NCBI GenBank assembly: GCA_964389545.1
Contig: CAYMDN010000027.1
Span: forward strand, 1 to 18,388
DNA length: 18,388 bases
Source: UMGS1781 sp964389545
GTDB taxonomy: Bacteria > Bacillota > Clostridia > TANB77 > CAG-508
Direction of reading: 5' to 3'
Within the stretch, counting starts at the first letter, position 1. Each line of letters starts with the position of its first letter. The notes under the pieces were generated by a model. It searched no databases. It had not been told where the DNA came from and was given only the letters and a program-made list of their open reading frames with translations. The position numbers and the translations under genes are program-made. Positions 1 through 7,289 of this stretch are shown here, in pieces.

Positions 1-665
1 TGCTTACAGATATCCAAGGATTAGAAGATTTCTTTGGAGATATGGACTTTAAAGTAGGTGGAACAAAGAACGGTATAACAGCTATTCAAGTTGATATAAA
101 AGTTGATGGATTATCATATCAAATAATTGAAGAAGCATTTGCAAGAACAAAAAAAGCAAGACAATATATATTAGATGAAATAATGTTAAAACAAATCGAA
201 AAACCTAGAGAAGAAGTTTCTCAGTACGCACCAAAAATCTTGACAATGAAAATTAAAACAGATAAAATAAAAGACGTAATAGGAGCTGGAGGAAAGGTTA
301 TAAACAAAATAATTGAAGAAACAGGCGTAAAAATAGACATCTCTGAAGATGGTAAAGTAGTAGTTTACTCAGTAGATAAAGCTCAAGCACAAAAAGCAAT
401 TGAAAAAATTGAAAACATTGTAAGAGAAATAGAAGTAGGTGAATACTACGATGGTGTAGTTGTAAGCCTAAAACCTTTTGGAGCTTTTGTTGATATTGGT
501 GGAGGAAAAGAAGGATTACTTCATATATCTAAAATATCAAAAGAAAGAGTAGAAAAGATTGAAGACGTTTTAGCAGTTGGTGATAAAGTTATAGTTAAAG
601 TATTAGCAATAGATAATGATGGTAAAATTAGTCTTAAAAAAGTAGGAGAACAAGAGAAGGAATAA
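1..665 (+). CDS. pnp: Polyribonucleotide nucleotidyltransferase (PNPase), C-terminal part
   Basis: This is the 3' end of pnp. The reading frame is open from position 3 and enters from outside the window, so the true start is not visible. PNPase degrades RNA 3'-to-5' by phosphorolysis in the cytoplasm. The fragment opens with the family signature LTDIQGLEDFFGDMDFK from the end of the second RNase PH-like core. Next comes the hinge with EEAFARTKKAR and LDEIM, then a KH domain with the GAGG loop near 282-293. It ends with an S1 RNA-binding domain at about 440-640 (YYDGVVVSLKPFGAFVDI and GLLHISKIS). The tail after S1 is very short. Assignment is by recognition of conserved motifs and is secure. 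hpf follows 47 nt downstream on the same strand with no terminator between, so read-through or co-transcription is likely. Confidence 0.97.
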   Translation, partial: LTDIQGLEDFFGDMDFKVGGTKNGITAIQVDIKVDGLSYQIIEEAFARTKKARQYILDEIMLKQIEKPREEVSQYAPKILTMKIKTDKIKDVIGAGGKVINKIIEETGVKIDISEDGKVVVYSVDKAQAQKAIEKIENIVREIEVGEYYDGVVVSLKPFGAFVDIGGGKEGLLHISKISKERVEKIEDVLAVGDKVIVKVLAIDNDGKISLKKVGEQEKE

Positions 666-693
666 TCTCGTGTAGGAAGACCTATACAAGAGA
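666..693 (+). other. Imperfect hairpin between pnp and hpf
   Basis: A stem of about 11 bp starts right after the pnp stop codon. Positions 666-676 pair with 681-693, with a two-base bulge (688-689), one G-U pair and an AAGA loop. An A-rich stretch follows instead of a T-run, so it is not an intrinsic terminator. It could stabilise the pnp 3' end or be a processing site; that role is inference. Confidence 0.4.
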
Positions 694-712
694 AAAAGAA
701 AGGGGAGCTGTT

Positions 713-1240
713 ATGAACATAACAATTTTAGGAAAAGATTTAAAGGCAACAGATGCAATAAAAGACTATGTTGCAAAAAAAGGTGAAAGACTTGAAAAAT
801 ACTTTGGAGAGGATTATGATATAGCACTTACAATCAGAACAGAAAGAAATGAACAAATAGCAGAAATGTCTGTTAAAACAAAAAGTGGATCACTAAGAGC
901 TGTAACGGCACACAATGACTTATATGCGTCAATCGACAAAGATATAGACATTCTTGAAGGTCAAGTAAGAAAAATGAAAACTAAAAAGGAAAGAAGCAAT
1001 AAGGAAGATTCTATAAAGAATTTACCAGTAAACCTAGAAATAACAGAACCTGAAAATGAAATAATCAAAACATTGTACTATGATTTAAAACCAGTTACAC
1101 CAGAAGATGCAATGTTAAAATTACAAGAAAAACCAGCAGACCAATTTATTACTTTCATTAATTCAGAAACAAATAAAGTAAATGTACTTTATAGACTTAA
1201 AGACAGTAAAAACTATGGTCTTGTTGAACCTGATGTATAG
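713..1240 (+). CDS. hpf: Ribosome hibernation promoting factor, long form (HPF/RaiA family)
   Basis: The 175-residue protein matches long HPF, which binds the 30S decoding site and pairs two 70S ribosomes into inactive 100S dimers in starvation or stationary phase. Residues 1-95 form the S30AE/YfiA domain (MNITILGKDLKATDAIKDYV; basic helix around 85-95). Residues 96-115 are a linker. Residues 116-175 form the dimerisation domain, with the typical ADQFITFINSETNKVNVLYR and YGLVEPD. The ATG is preceded by a strong AAGGGGAG Shine-Dalgarno site. It lies 47 nt after pnp. No promoter was seen in the gap, so expression may depend on the pnp transcript or on a promoter inside pnp. The TAG stop directly abuts a 123-nt extended hairpin. 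Confidence 0.95.
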   Translation: MNITILGKDLKATDAIKDYVAKKGERLEKYFGEDYDIALTIRTERNEQIAEMSVKTKSGSLRAVTAHNDLYASIDKDIDILEGQVRKMKTKKERSNKEDSIKNLPVNLEITEPENEIIKTLYYDLKPVTPEDAMLKLQEKPADQFITFINSETNKVNVLYRLKDSKNYGLVEPDV

Positions 1241-1368
1241 AGTTTGAAAGATAATTGCATTTGGCGTTGTTAAAATTGAGATTGAAAAGATTCGATGTAT
1301 CTATATATGTTTCCAGTTTTCAACTCAATTTTGCCTAGCCAAATATCAATTCTTTTTCAAACTTTTTT
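1241..1368 (+). ncRNA. Long extended hairpin with T-run: hpf terminator or structured RNA
   Basis: Almost the whole hpf-rpiA gap can fold into one extended hairpin. The arms are 1241-1257 with 1347-1363 (17 positions, one mismatch and one G-U), 1259-1265 with 1338-1344 (7 bp), 1272-1280 with 1324-1332 (9 bp), and 1282-1288 with 1317-1323 (7 bp). Together this is about 40 pairs around a 28-nt loop, and the outer stem runs into six T residues (1363-1368). The T-run suggests termination after hpf, but terminator stems are normally 7-12 bp. A small RNA, an attenuator for rpiA or a MITE-like hairpin are alternatives. The pairing is read directly from the sequence; the function is unknown. Confidence 0.6.
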
Positions 1369-1394
1369 AGCGTTAATATATTGGAGGTAATTAA

Positions 1395-2090
1395 ATGAAT
1401 TGGAACGATAGTGTCGTACAAAACTTAGAGTGGAATGCTGAGATAAGTAACTATGATGAGAAACAAAAAGTTGCAGAGAAAATTGCAAATTTGGTAAATG
1501 ATGGAGACGTTATTGGTGTAGGTTCTGGGTCAACATCTTTTTTAGCAATTCAAGCGATAGCAAAAAAAATGAGGGAAGAACATTTAAAAATAAAGGCTAT
1601 ACCAACATCAAAAGAGATTGCAATGGTATGTAACTATTTAAAAATACCAGTAATATCTTTAATGGAAGCAAAACCAGATTGGTGCTTTGATGGAGCAGAT
1701 GAGGTAACTGATGATAAATGGCTTGTAAAGGGTAGAGGAGCAGCAATGTTTAAAGAAAAGCTAGTCATATCAAATGCAAAAAAAGCTTATATATTAGTAG
1801 ACAGTAGTAAATTTGTAAGCAAACCATGTGAAAAGTTTCCAATTCCAATAGAAGTATTTCCAGATGCATTATATTCAGTAAAAGAAAAATTGTTAGAATT
1901 AGGAGCAACAGAAGCAAACCTACGATTAGCAAAAAAGAAAGATGGACCAGTAATAACAGAAAACGGTAATCTAATAATAGATGCAAAATTTGAAAATGTA
2001 GATGAAACATTTGAAACAAAACTAAAAAGCATAGTAGGAGTAATAGAAACAGGACTATTTATAGGATATAATGTTGAAATAGTAAATTAA
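1395..2090 (+). CDS. rpiA: Ribose-5-phosphate isomerase A
   Basis: RpiA interconverts ribose 5-phosphate and ribulose 5-phosphate in the non-oxidative pentose phosphate pathway in the cytosol. The 231-residue protein shows the phosphate-binding loop GVGSGSTS (41-48) and the active-site DGADEV (99-104). It also has KGRGAAMFKEK (112-122), aligning K112 and E121 with the catalytic Lys and Glu of E. coli RpiA (K94, E103). About 22 residues precede the usual family start near EKQKVAEKIA, a small N-terminal extension. The ATG follows a good GGAGGT site at 1383-1388. No clear promoter lies in the 26 nt between the upstream T-run and the start, so transcription may read through the hairpin or start within it. 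A bidirectional terminator follows. Confidence 0.95.
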   Translation: MNWNDSVVQNLEWNAEISNYDEKQKVAEKIANLVNDGDVIGVGSGSTSFLAIQAIAKKMREEHLKIKAIPTSKEIAMVCNYLKIPVISLMEAKPDWCFDGADEVTDDKWLVKGRGAAMFKEKLVISNAKKAYILVDSSKFVSKPCEKFPIPIEVFPDALYSVKEKLLELGATEANLRLAKKKDGPVITENGNLIIDAKFENVDETFETKLKSIVGVIETGLFIGYNVEIVN

Positions 2091-2098
2091 TATATAAG

Positions 2099-2126
2099 AA
2101 AACATAGGTAATTGTACCTATGTTTT
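2099..2126. terminator. Bidirectional intrinsic terminator between rpiA and the RluA-family gene
   Basis: A perfect 12-bp stem (2099-2110 with 2115-2126) has an ATTG loop. T residues follow on the plus strand, and A residues precede it, giving a T-run on the minus strand. It sits between two convergent genes and ends one base before the minus-strand stop codon at 2127-2129. Confidence 0.88.
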
Positions 2127-3008
2127 TTATGTGCTAAGTAAATTTTTAAAATCCGCTGGTATTGGAGCGGAAAATTCTATTTTGTTTCTACTGATAGGAT
2201 GTATAAAATTAATTTTATATGCGTGCAAAGCTTGTCTTGATATTAAGGAAGATGATGAACCGTATAAAGTATCACCTAGCAGAGGATGCCCTATATGAGC
2301 CATATGTACACGAATTTGATGTGTTCTTCCAGTTTCTAATATGCATTTTACAATTGAATATGTATCAATAGTTTGCATTACTTTATAATGAGTAATTGCA
2401 GTATCACCATTAGGATTAATACATCTTTCAATAATACTATCAGCTTTTCTAGAAATTGGGGCATTAATAGTTCCAGATGAACTTTCAAAAATACCATTAC
2501 AAATAGCAAGGTATTCTTTTAAAAATAGTTTAATTTTCATTTGTTTAACTAAACACTCTTGAACATACTCATTCTTAGCAAATACAACTAAACCAGAAGT
2601 ATCTTTGTCAAGACGATTAACAGGTCTAATTATTTTTTTAAGTCCAATTTTATCAAAATGATATTTAATACCATTAGATAAACTATCCTCAAAGTGATCC
2701 ATTGAAGGATGAACAGGCATACCAGAAGGTTTATTTACAACAAGCAAACAATTATCTTCATAAATAATATCTAGAGGTATATTAATAGGGATGATGTTAG
2801 AATTATCCTCAACAAAATCAATCAGAACAGTAATAATATCATTTACATACAAAGGAGCATTCACAGAAACAGACGCACTATTAATAAATAGCTTTTGATT
2901 ATGTTTTAGTTTAATTAAAAGCCTATCAGAAATCTCGAAATAATTTTTTAGTAAATCCTTTAAATTAATATAACTATCGGATTCTTTAATTGTATATTTT
3001 AGTATCAT
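2127..3008 (-). CDS. RluA-family pseudouridine synthase
   Basis: The 293-residue protein isomerises uridine to pseudouridine in rRNA or tRNA. Residues 1-70 look like an S4-type RNA-binding domain (NYFEISDRLLIKLKHNQKLFIN). The catalytic domain follows, with IYEDNCLLVVNKPSGMPVHP (82-101) and the family signature RPVNRLDKDTSGLVVFAKN, where D134 is the catalytic aspartate. GRTHQIRVHMAHIGHPLLGDTLYG, the conserved C-terminal RluA motif, is also present. Length fits RluD-like members. The ATG is preceded on the minus strand by AAGGTG. It lies 74 nt downstream of asnS on the same strand, with a short hairpin in the gap. The exact target (RluC, RluD or other) cannot be told from sequence alone. Confidence 0.93.
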   Translation of the reverse strand: MILKYTIKESDSYINLKDLLKNYFEISDRLLIKLKHNQKLFINSASVSVNAPLYVNDIITVLIDFVEDNSNIIPINIPLDIIYEDNCLLVVNKPSGMPVHPSMDHFEDSLSNGIKYHFDKIGLKKIIRPVNRLDKDTSGLVVFAKNEYVQECLVKQMKIKLFLKEYLAICNGIFESSSGTINAPISRKADSIIERCINPNGDTAITHYKVMQTIDTYSIVKCILETGRTHQIRVHMAHIGHPLLGDTLYGSSSSLISRQALHAYKINFIHPISRNKIEFSAPIPADFKNLLST

Positions 3009-3048
3009 TTTTCACCTTAAATATATTTCATCTAATAAATATTAATAA

Positions 3049-3069
3049 AGGTGGACACGATGTCCACCT
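3049..3069 (-). terminator. Hairpin after asnS, probable terminator
   Basis: A perfect 9-bp GC-containing stem, AGGTGGACA with TGTCCACCT, has a 3-nt loop. On the minus strand it is followed by an interrupted T-rich stretch (TTTATTAATATTTATT). It probably terminates asnS, perhaps incompletely, since the RluA-family gene downstream shows no obvious promoter of its own. Confidence 0.6.
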
Positions 3070-3082
3070 AATATATAGAATT

Positions 3083-4465
3083 TTAAAACTCACAATTTTT
3101 TGGTGTTCTTGGGAATGAAAGTACATCGCGAATATTTTGCATACCAGTTAAGTACATCATCATTCTTTCAAAGCCTAAACCAAATCCAGCATGTCTTACG
3201 CTACCATATTTTCTTAAATCTAGGTACCACCAATAATCTTTTTCATTCATGCCATTTTCTTTAATTTTATTTTGCAATATTTCTAAACTATCTTCTCTTT
3301 GACTACCACCAATAATTTCTCCAATACCAGGAGCTAAAAGGTCAGCAGCGGCTACAGTTTTTCCATCAGGATTAAGTTTCATATAAAATGCTTTAATTTC
3401 AGCAGGATAATCTGTAACAAAAACAGGTTTTTTAAACAATTGCTCACATAAATATCTTTCATGTTCAGTTTGAAGGTCAGAACCCCAATGAACTTTAAAT
3501 TCAAAATTATCATTATTTTTTTCTAACTCTTTTATAGAATCAGTATATGTTATTCTAGCAAAATCAGAATTTACAACATTATGCAGTTTATCAATTAACC
3601 CTTTATCTATAAAATTATTAAAAAATTCCATTTCTTCAGGGCAGTGTTCTAAAACATAATTGATAATGTATTTAATCATATCTTCAGCTAAATCCATATC
3701 ATCATTTAAATCTGCAAAACAAATTTCTGGTTCAATCATCCAAAATTCTGAAGCATGTTTTACAGTATTTGAATTTTCAGATCTAAATGTAGGACCAAAA
3801 GTATAAACATTTTTAAATGCAAAGGCATATGTTTCAACATTTAGTTGACCACTAACTGTAAGATGAGCAGGTTTGCCAAAGAAATCTTTAGAGTAATCTA
3901 CTTTACCATCTTCTAAACGTGGCAAATCATTTACATCTAAAGTTGAAACATTAAACATTTCACCAGCACCTTCACAGTCACTAGATGTGATGATAGGTGT
4001 ATGAACATATACGAAATCTCTCTCTTGGAAGAACTTATGAATAGCATATGATAAAACTGAACGAACTCTGAATACAGCATTAAATGTATTTGTTCTTGGA
4101 CGTAAATGTGCAATAGTTCTCAAATATTCAAAAGAATGTCTTTTCTTTTGAAGAGGATAATCCAAATCAGCTAAGAATTCTATTTCAACGCTTTTAGCTT
4201 TAATTTCAAAAGGTTGCTTAGCATCTGGTGTTATAACAACTGTACCAGTAACTTTAATAGAAGAGCTAAGTGGTAACTTACAAACTTCATCAAAGTTAGA
4301 TAGTGAATTCTCAAAAACTACTTGTACATTTTTAAAGAAACTTCCATCATTAATTTCCAAAAAACCAAAAGTTTTAGAATCTCTAACAGTTCTAACCCAG
4401 CCTTCCAAAACAATTTCTTTATCAGCGTAATCTGCTGTATTTTTATATAAACTTTTAATATCCAT
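3083..4465 (-). CDS. asnS: Asparaginyl-tRNA synthetase
   Basis: AsnRS attaches asparagine to tRNA-Asn using ATP in the cytosol. The 460-residue length is normal. An N-terminal OB-fold anticodon-binding domain spans about 18-100 (IVLEGWVRTVRDSKTFGFLEIND). A class II catalytic core follows: motif 1 around 131-160 (VRSVLSYAIHKFFQERDF then VHTPIITSSDCEGAGEMF), motif 2 around 222-248 (TFGPTFRSENSN, HASEFWMIEPE) and motif 3 (GLGFERMMMYLTGMQNIRDV, near 429-448). The DCEGAGEMF and FPRTP segments distinguish it from AspRS. The ATG has an excellent AGGAGG site upstream. No T-box leader is visible; the leader is short. Confidence 0.97.
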   Translation of the reverse strand: MDIKSLYKNTADYADKEIVLEGWVRTVRDSKTFGFLEINDGSFFKNVQVVFENSLSNFDEVCKLPLSSSIKVTGTVVITPDAKQPFEIKAKSVEIEFLADLDYPLQKKRHSFEYLRTIAHLRPRTNTFNAVFRVRSVLSYAIHKFFQERDFVYVHTPIITSSDCEGAGEMFNVSTLDVNDLPRLEDGKVDYSKDFFGKPAHLTVSGQLNVETYAFAFKNVYTFGPTFRSENSNTVKHASEFWMIEPEICFADLNDDMDLAEDMIKYIINYVLEHCPEEMEFFNNFIDKGLIDKLHNVVNSDFARITYTDSIKELEKNNDNFEFKVHWGSDLQTEHERYLCEQLFKKPVFVTDYPAEIKAFYMKLNPDGKTVAAADLLAPGIGEIIGGSQREDSLEILQNKIKENGMNEKDYWWYLDLRKYGSVRHAGFGLGFERMMMYLTGMQNIRDVLSFPRTPKNCEF

Positions 4466-4491
4466 AAAAAACCTCCTAAATAACTTTAATT

Positions 4492-4520
4492 AATATACCA
4501 TATTATGTACAAAAATACAA
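4492..4520 (-). promoter_or_regulatory. Candidate promoter for asnS
   Basis: On the minus strand a TATATT -10 box (4492-4497) lies 17 nt from a weak TTGTAT -35 (4515-4520). It sits just upstream of the asnS ribosome binding site. The -35 matches only half of the consensus, so this is tentative. Confidence 0.4.
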
Positions 4521-4567
4521 TAATTACAATGTAAACAGAATCAACAAATTTGTAAAAATTAAAAAAA

Positions 4568-4587
4568 TTGAAACTTTTTGAAACTTT
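4568..4587 (+). promoter_or_regulatory. Tandem TTGAAACTTT repeat, candidate ECF autoregulatory promoter
   Basis: Two perfect, adjacent copies of the 10-mer TTGAAACTTT lie 30 nt upstream of the sigma-factor start codon. Each contains TGAAAC, the -35 core recognised by many ECF sigma factors (for example SigW-type). The first copy is better placed, since the second would put the start site at or past the ribosome binding site. No clear CGT-type -10 is seen, so the assignment is partly inference. Confidence 0.5.
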
Positions 4588-4616
4588 ATATGGTATTATT
4601 AGTAAAGGTGGATAAA

Positions 4617-5099
4617 ATGGTGTATTTAAATAAAGAAAAATATTTAAAAAAAATGATTGAAAAATATTCAAATATGATATATAGACTCGCAATGGCACGA
4701 ACAGGAAATAGAGACATGAGCGATGATATATATCAAGAGGTGTTTTTAAGGCTAGCTAAAAAACTACCTCAATTTGAAAATGAAGAACATGAAAAGGCTT
4801 GGCTTATCAGAGTTACAATTAATTGCAGTAAGAATATGATGAATTCTGGATTTTTGAGACATAGAGCAGAGCTAGATGAAAATCTTACATTTGAAACACC
4901 AGAGAGGCATGAAATATATTATGCAGTCCAAAAATTATCTTTAAAATACAAAACAGTAATACACCTTTATTATTATGAAAATTATAGTATAAAAGAAATT
5001 AGTAAAATATTACGAGTTAATGAAAATACAGTAAAAACAAGATTAGCACGAGCTAGAAAAGAATTAGAAAAAAGTGTAGGAGGGGATTCAAATGAATAA
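4617..5099 (+). CDS. ECF-type RNA polymerase sigma factor (sigma-70 family)
   Basis: This 160-residue protein has two-domain ECF architecture. Region 2 covers about 11-75 (YSNMIYRLAMARTGN, SDDIYQEVFLRLAKKLPQFEN, KAWLIRVTINCSKN). Region 4 covers about 100-152, with the helix-turn-helix NYSIKEISKILRVNENTVKTRLARARKEL. An in-frame TTG at 4578 would extend the protein by 13 residues. The ATG at 4617 is preferred because AAGGTGG lies just before it and the extension contains the promoter-like repeat. The stop overlaps the start of the next gene by 8 nt, implying translational coupling. ECF factors are usually held by a membrane anti-sigma factor encoded next to them, and the neighbour fits that role. 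The regulon is not visible. Confidence 0.92.
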   Translation: MVYLNKEKYLKKMIEKYSNMIYRLAMARTGNRDMSDDIYQEVFLRLAKKLPQFENEEHEKAWLIRVTINCSKNMMNSGFLRHRAELDENLTFETPERHEIYYAVQKLSLKYKTVIHLYYYENYSIKEISKILRVNENTVKTRLARARKELEKSVGGDSNE

Positions 5100-7146
5100 A
5101 AAGGACTATATAGAAGCAATGAATGAAATAAAACCAGAAGAAAATTTAAAGCACGAAACCTATAGTAAAATAACAAATTCACAAAAAAGAAGATATATAA
5201 GATTTTATCCAGTAGCAACATTAGCATTAATGGTAGCGATAGTAATTGGAGTAGGATTGCCTATGAATAAAGAAGATATAATACCAGAAGAACAATTATT
5301 ACAGCAACAAACAGAAAATACGGTGATATTGCCTAAAATAGGAAGTTTTGAGAACCTTTATGCAATGCTAGGGGACGAGAGATATGAGAATTATAGGAAT
5401 ATGAATTTAGTAGAGATGGAGCTTAATGGATTAGTAACCGATGAAATAAATGCTTCACCATCTGACTCTATTAAAGCAGAAATTAGTGTGAGTAAAACAG
5501 ATTATTCAAAAACTAATAATCAAGTTGAAGACGTAGATGAAGCTGATATAGTAAAAACAGATGGAAGATATATATACTATAAAGCAGATGAAAAAATAGT
5601 AATTGTATCAATAGAAGATTTAAAAGTAATTTCAATAATAAAAGAAGATAATGATAACGATATTTACTTAAGAGAATTATATGTAGAGGGAGACAAATTA
5701 ATAGTAATAGGAACAAAAACTATATACTATAAAAACGACCCATTAAAACAGAAATTTGATTATGATAAAAACATCCAATTAAAAGAAAATCTTGATATTG
5801 ATATAAGTTATAGCTATTATTCTTCAAAGACATTTACAGTAGCCAAGGTATATAATACAGTAAATAAAGCAAACCCAAAATTAGAAAGAACAGTAGAAGT
5901 AGAAGGAGGCTATTTATCATCAAGAAGAATAGATGACAATATATATTTAATGACAAATAAATATTTCTCATATTATTCAATAAATCAAGAAATAGATGAT
6001 TTAAAAGGAAAAGAAGACGAATTTTCAGTACAATACAAAGACACGGTGGCAGGAGAAAAAACACAATGTATGAGATATGAAGACATGTACTATATACCAG
6101 ATTCTGTAGATACAAACTACTTTAATATTGCATCATTCAATATAAACAATAATGAAAAAGCTAAAATAGATTCATATTTAGGTGCAGGAGGAACAGTATA
6201 TGCTTCAAAAGATAACATTTATGCAGCAAGCCTAAAATATGATTATAAGGGAAAAATTTATTCAAAATTTGATATAACAACTACAATATACAAATTTGAA
6301 TTAGCAGATGGTAAATGTGTATTTTCTAAAAAAGGAGAAGTTCCAGGAGCAGTACTAAATCAATTTTCAATGGATGAAAAAGACGGATATTTCAGAATTG
6401 CAACAACAGATAGCAAGACCTGGAACAACAATTCAGACAGAAACAACTTATATGTATTGGATAACAACTTAGAAATAGTTGGCAAAGTTGAAAATTTAGC
6501 AAAAGGAGAAAAAATATATTCTGTAAGATTTATGGGAGAGAGAGCATACATGGTAACATTTGTAGAAACAGATCCATTATTTGTAATAGACCTATCGGAT
6601 CCCAAAAATCCAGAAGTATTAGGAGAACTTAAAATACCAGGATACAGCAAATATTTACATCCATATGATGAGAACCACATAATAGGGTTTGGAGAAAAAA
6701 CTAAAATAGTAAATTATGGATATGGAGACCAAGTTATAACAGATGGAATGAAAATGGCATTATTTGATGTAACAGATCCAGAAAATCCACAAGAATTATA
6801 TAATGTAGATTTAGGAGAAAAGGGAACAAGTTCAGAACTACTATATAATCATAAATCATTGTTATTTTCTAAAGAGAAAAATATAATAGCCTTTCCAATT
6901 AGTCAGACTAAAGAAAATTATGAACTTGAATTCCAAGGCGCAGTCGTATATGGACTAGATTTAGAAAAGGGATTTGATTTAAAAGGAAAAATATCACATA
7001 TGGGAGATAGCTACGATAGATATTTATCTACAAATAGAGTAAACAGAATCATATATGTAGATAACGTTTTATATACCCTATCAGATGGAGTTATAAAGGC
7101 AACAGATATGAACACAATGAAAGAGCTAAATTCACTTGAATTATAA
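5092..7146 (+). CDS. Membrane-anchored beta-propeller protein, probable anti-sigma/sensor
   Basis: This 684-residue protein has a short charged N-terminus (1-36), one membrane segment (about 39-58, PVATLALMVAIVIGVGLP) and a large outside domain. TNNQVEDVDEADIVKTDG (141-158) is the hallmark of the Beta_propel family (COG4880-like secreted beta-propellers). Repeated blade-like strands follow to the C-terminus, including LFVIDLSDPKNPEVLGELKI and MALFDVTDPENPQELYNVDL. The N-terminal 30 residues (DYIEAMNEIKPEENLK) resemble the small cytoplasmic tails of proteins encoded beside clostridial ECF sigma factors. The start overlaps the sigma gene by 8 nt, with GGAGGGG ahead of it. I infer that the tail binds the sigma factor and the propeller senses an extracellular ligand or envelope state. 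The domain call is strong; the anti-sigma role is not proven. Confidence 0.85.
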   Translation: MNKKDYIEAMNEIKPEENLKHETYSKITNSQKRRYIRFYPVATLALMVAIVIGVGLPMNKEDIIPEEQLLQQQTENTVILPKIGSFENLYAMLGDERYENYRNMNLVEMELNGLVTDEINASPSDSIKAEISVSKTDYSKTNNQVEDVDEADIVKTDGRYIYYKADEKIVIVSIEDLKVISIIKEDNDNDIYLRELYVEGDKLIVIGTKTIYYKNDPLKQKFDYDKNIQLKENLDIDISYSYYSSKTFTVAKVYNTVNKANPKLERTVEVEGGYLSSRRIDDNIYLMTNKYFSYYSINQEIDDLKGKEDEFSVQYKDTVAGEKTQCMRYEDMYYIPDSVDTNYFNIASFNINNNEKAKIDSYLGAGGTVYASKDNIYAASLKYDYKGKIYSKFDITTTIYKFELADGKCVFSKKGEVPGAVLNQFSMDEKDGYFRIATTDSKTWNNNSDRNNLYVLDNNLEIVGKVENLAKGEKIYSVRFMGERAYMVTFVETDPLFVIDLSDPKNPEVLGELKIPGYSKYLHPYDENHIIGFGEKTKIVNYGYGDQVITDGMKMALFDVTDPENPQELYNVDLGEKGTSSELLYNHKSLLFSKEKNIIAFPISQTKENYELEFQGAVVYGLDLEKGFDLKGKISHMGDSYDRYLSTNRVNRIIYVDNVLYTLSDGVIKATDMNTMKELNSLEL

Positions 7147-7148
7147 GC

Positions 7149-7188
7149 AAAAAAGGCAAAAATTTCTTGAAAGTTTTTGCCTTTTTTT
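7149..7188 (+). terminator. Intrinsic terminator of the sigma/beta-propeller operon
   Basis: GGCAAAAA (7155-7162) pairs with TTTTTGCC (7174-7181), followed by seven T residues and flanked by a matching A-run. It lies directly after the stop codon. Confidence 0.88.
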
Positions 7189-7189
7189 A

Positions 7190-7218
7190 TTGACTTATAT
7201 TTTTTGATATTATATACT
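7190..7218 (+). promoter_or_regulatory. Sigma-A-type promoter for the glucosaminidase operon
   Basis: TTGACT (7190-7195), a 17-nt spacer and TATACT (7213-7218) match the housekeeping consensus closely. The leader to the ATG at 7290 is about 65 nt and ends in an AGGAGA site. The promoter begins right at the T-run of the preceding terminator. Confidence 0.82.
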
Positions 7219-7289
7219 ATGGTTACCGAATATTAGACATAAGAATTAATAAAGACACACAGATTTTTATATGCACAGGAGATGAAATA

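Noticed and set aside
1241..1368. raiA-motif noncoding RNA near hpf
   Set aside because: The known raiA RNA motif lies upstream of raiA/hpf genes and is larger. This structure is downstream of hpf and is a simple extended hairpin, so the name was not used.
4578..4616. N-terminal extension of the sigma factor from a TTG at 4578
   Set aside because: It lacks a good ribosome binding site and overlaps the promoter-like repeat; the ATG at 4617 has AAGGTGG.
4466..4616. T-box leader upstream of asnS
   Set aside because: The space before asnS is short, is shared with a divergent gene, and holds no T-box sequence or specifier stem-loop. The same holds for alaS, with about a 40-nt leader.
6360..6680. 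Minus-strand open frame of 106 codons within the beta-propeller gene
   Set aside because: Shadow of a well-supported coding region; no ribosome binding site or recognisable motif.
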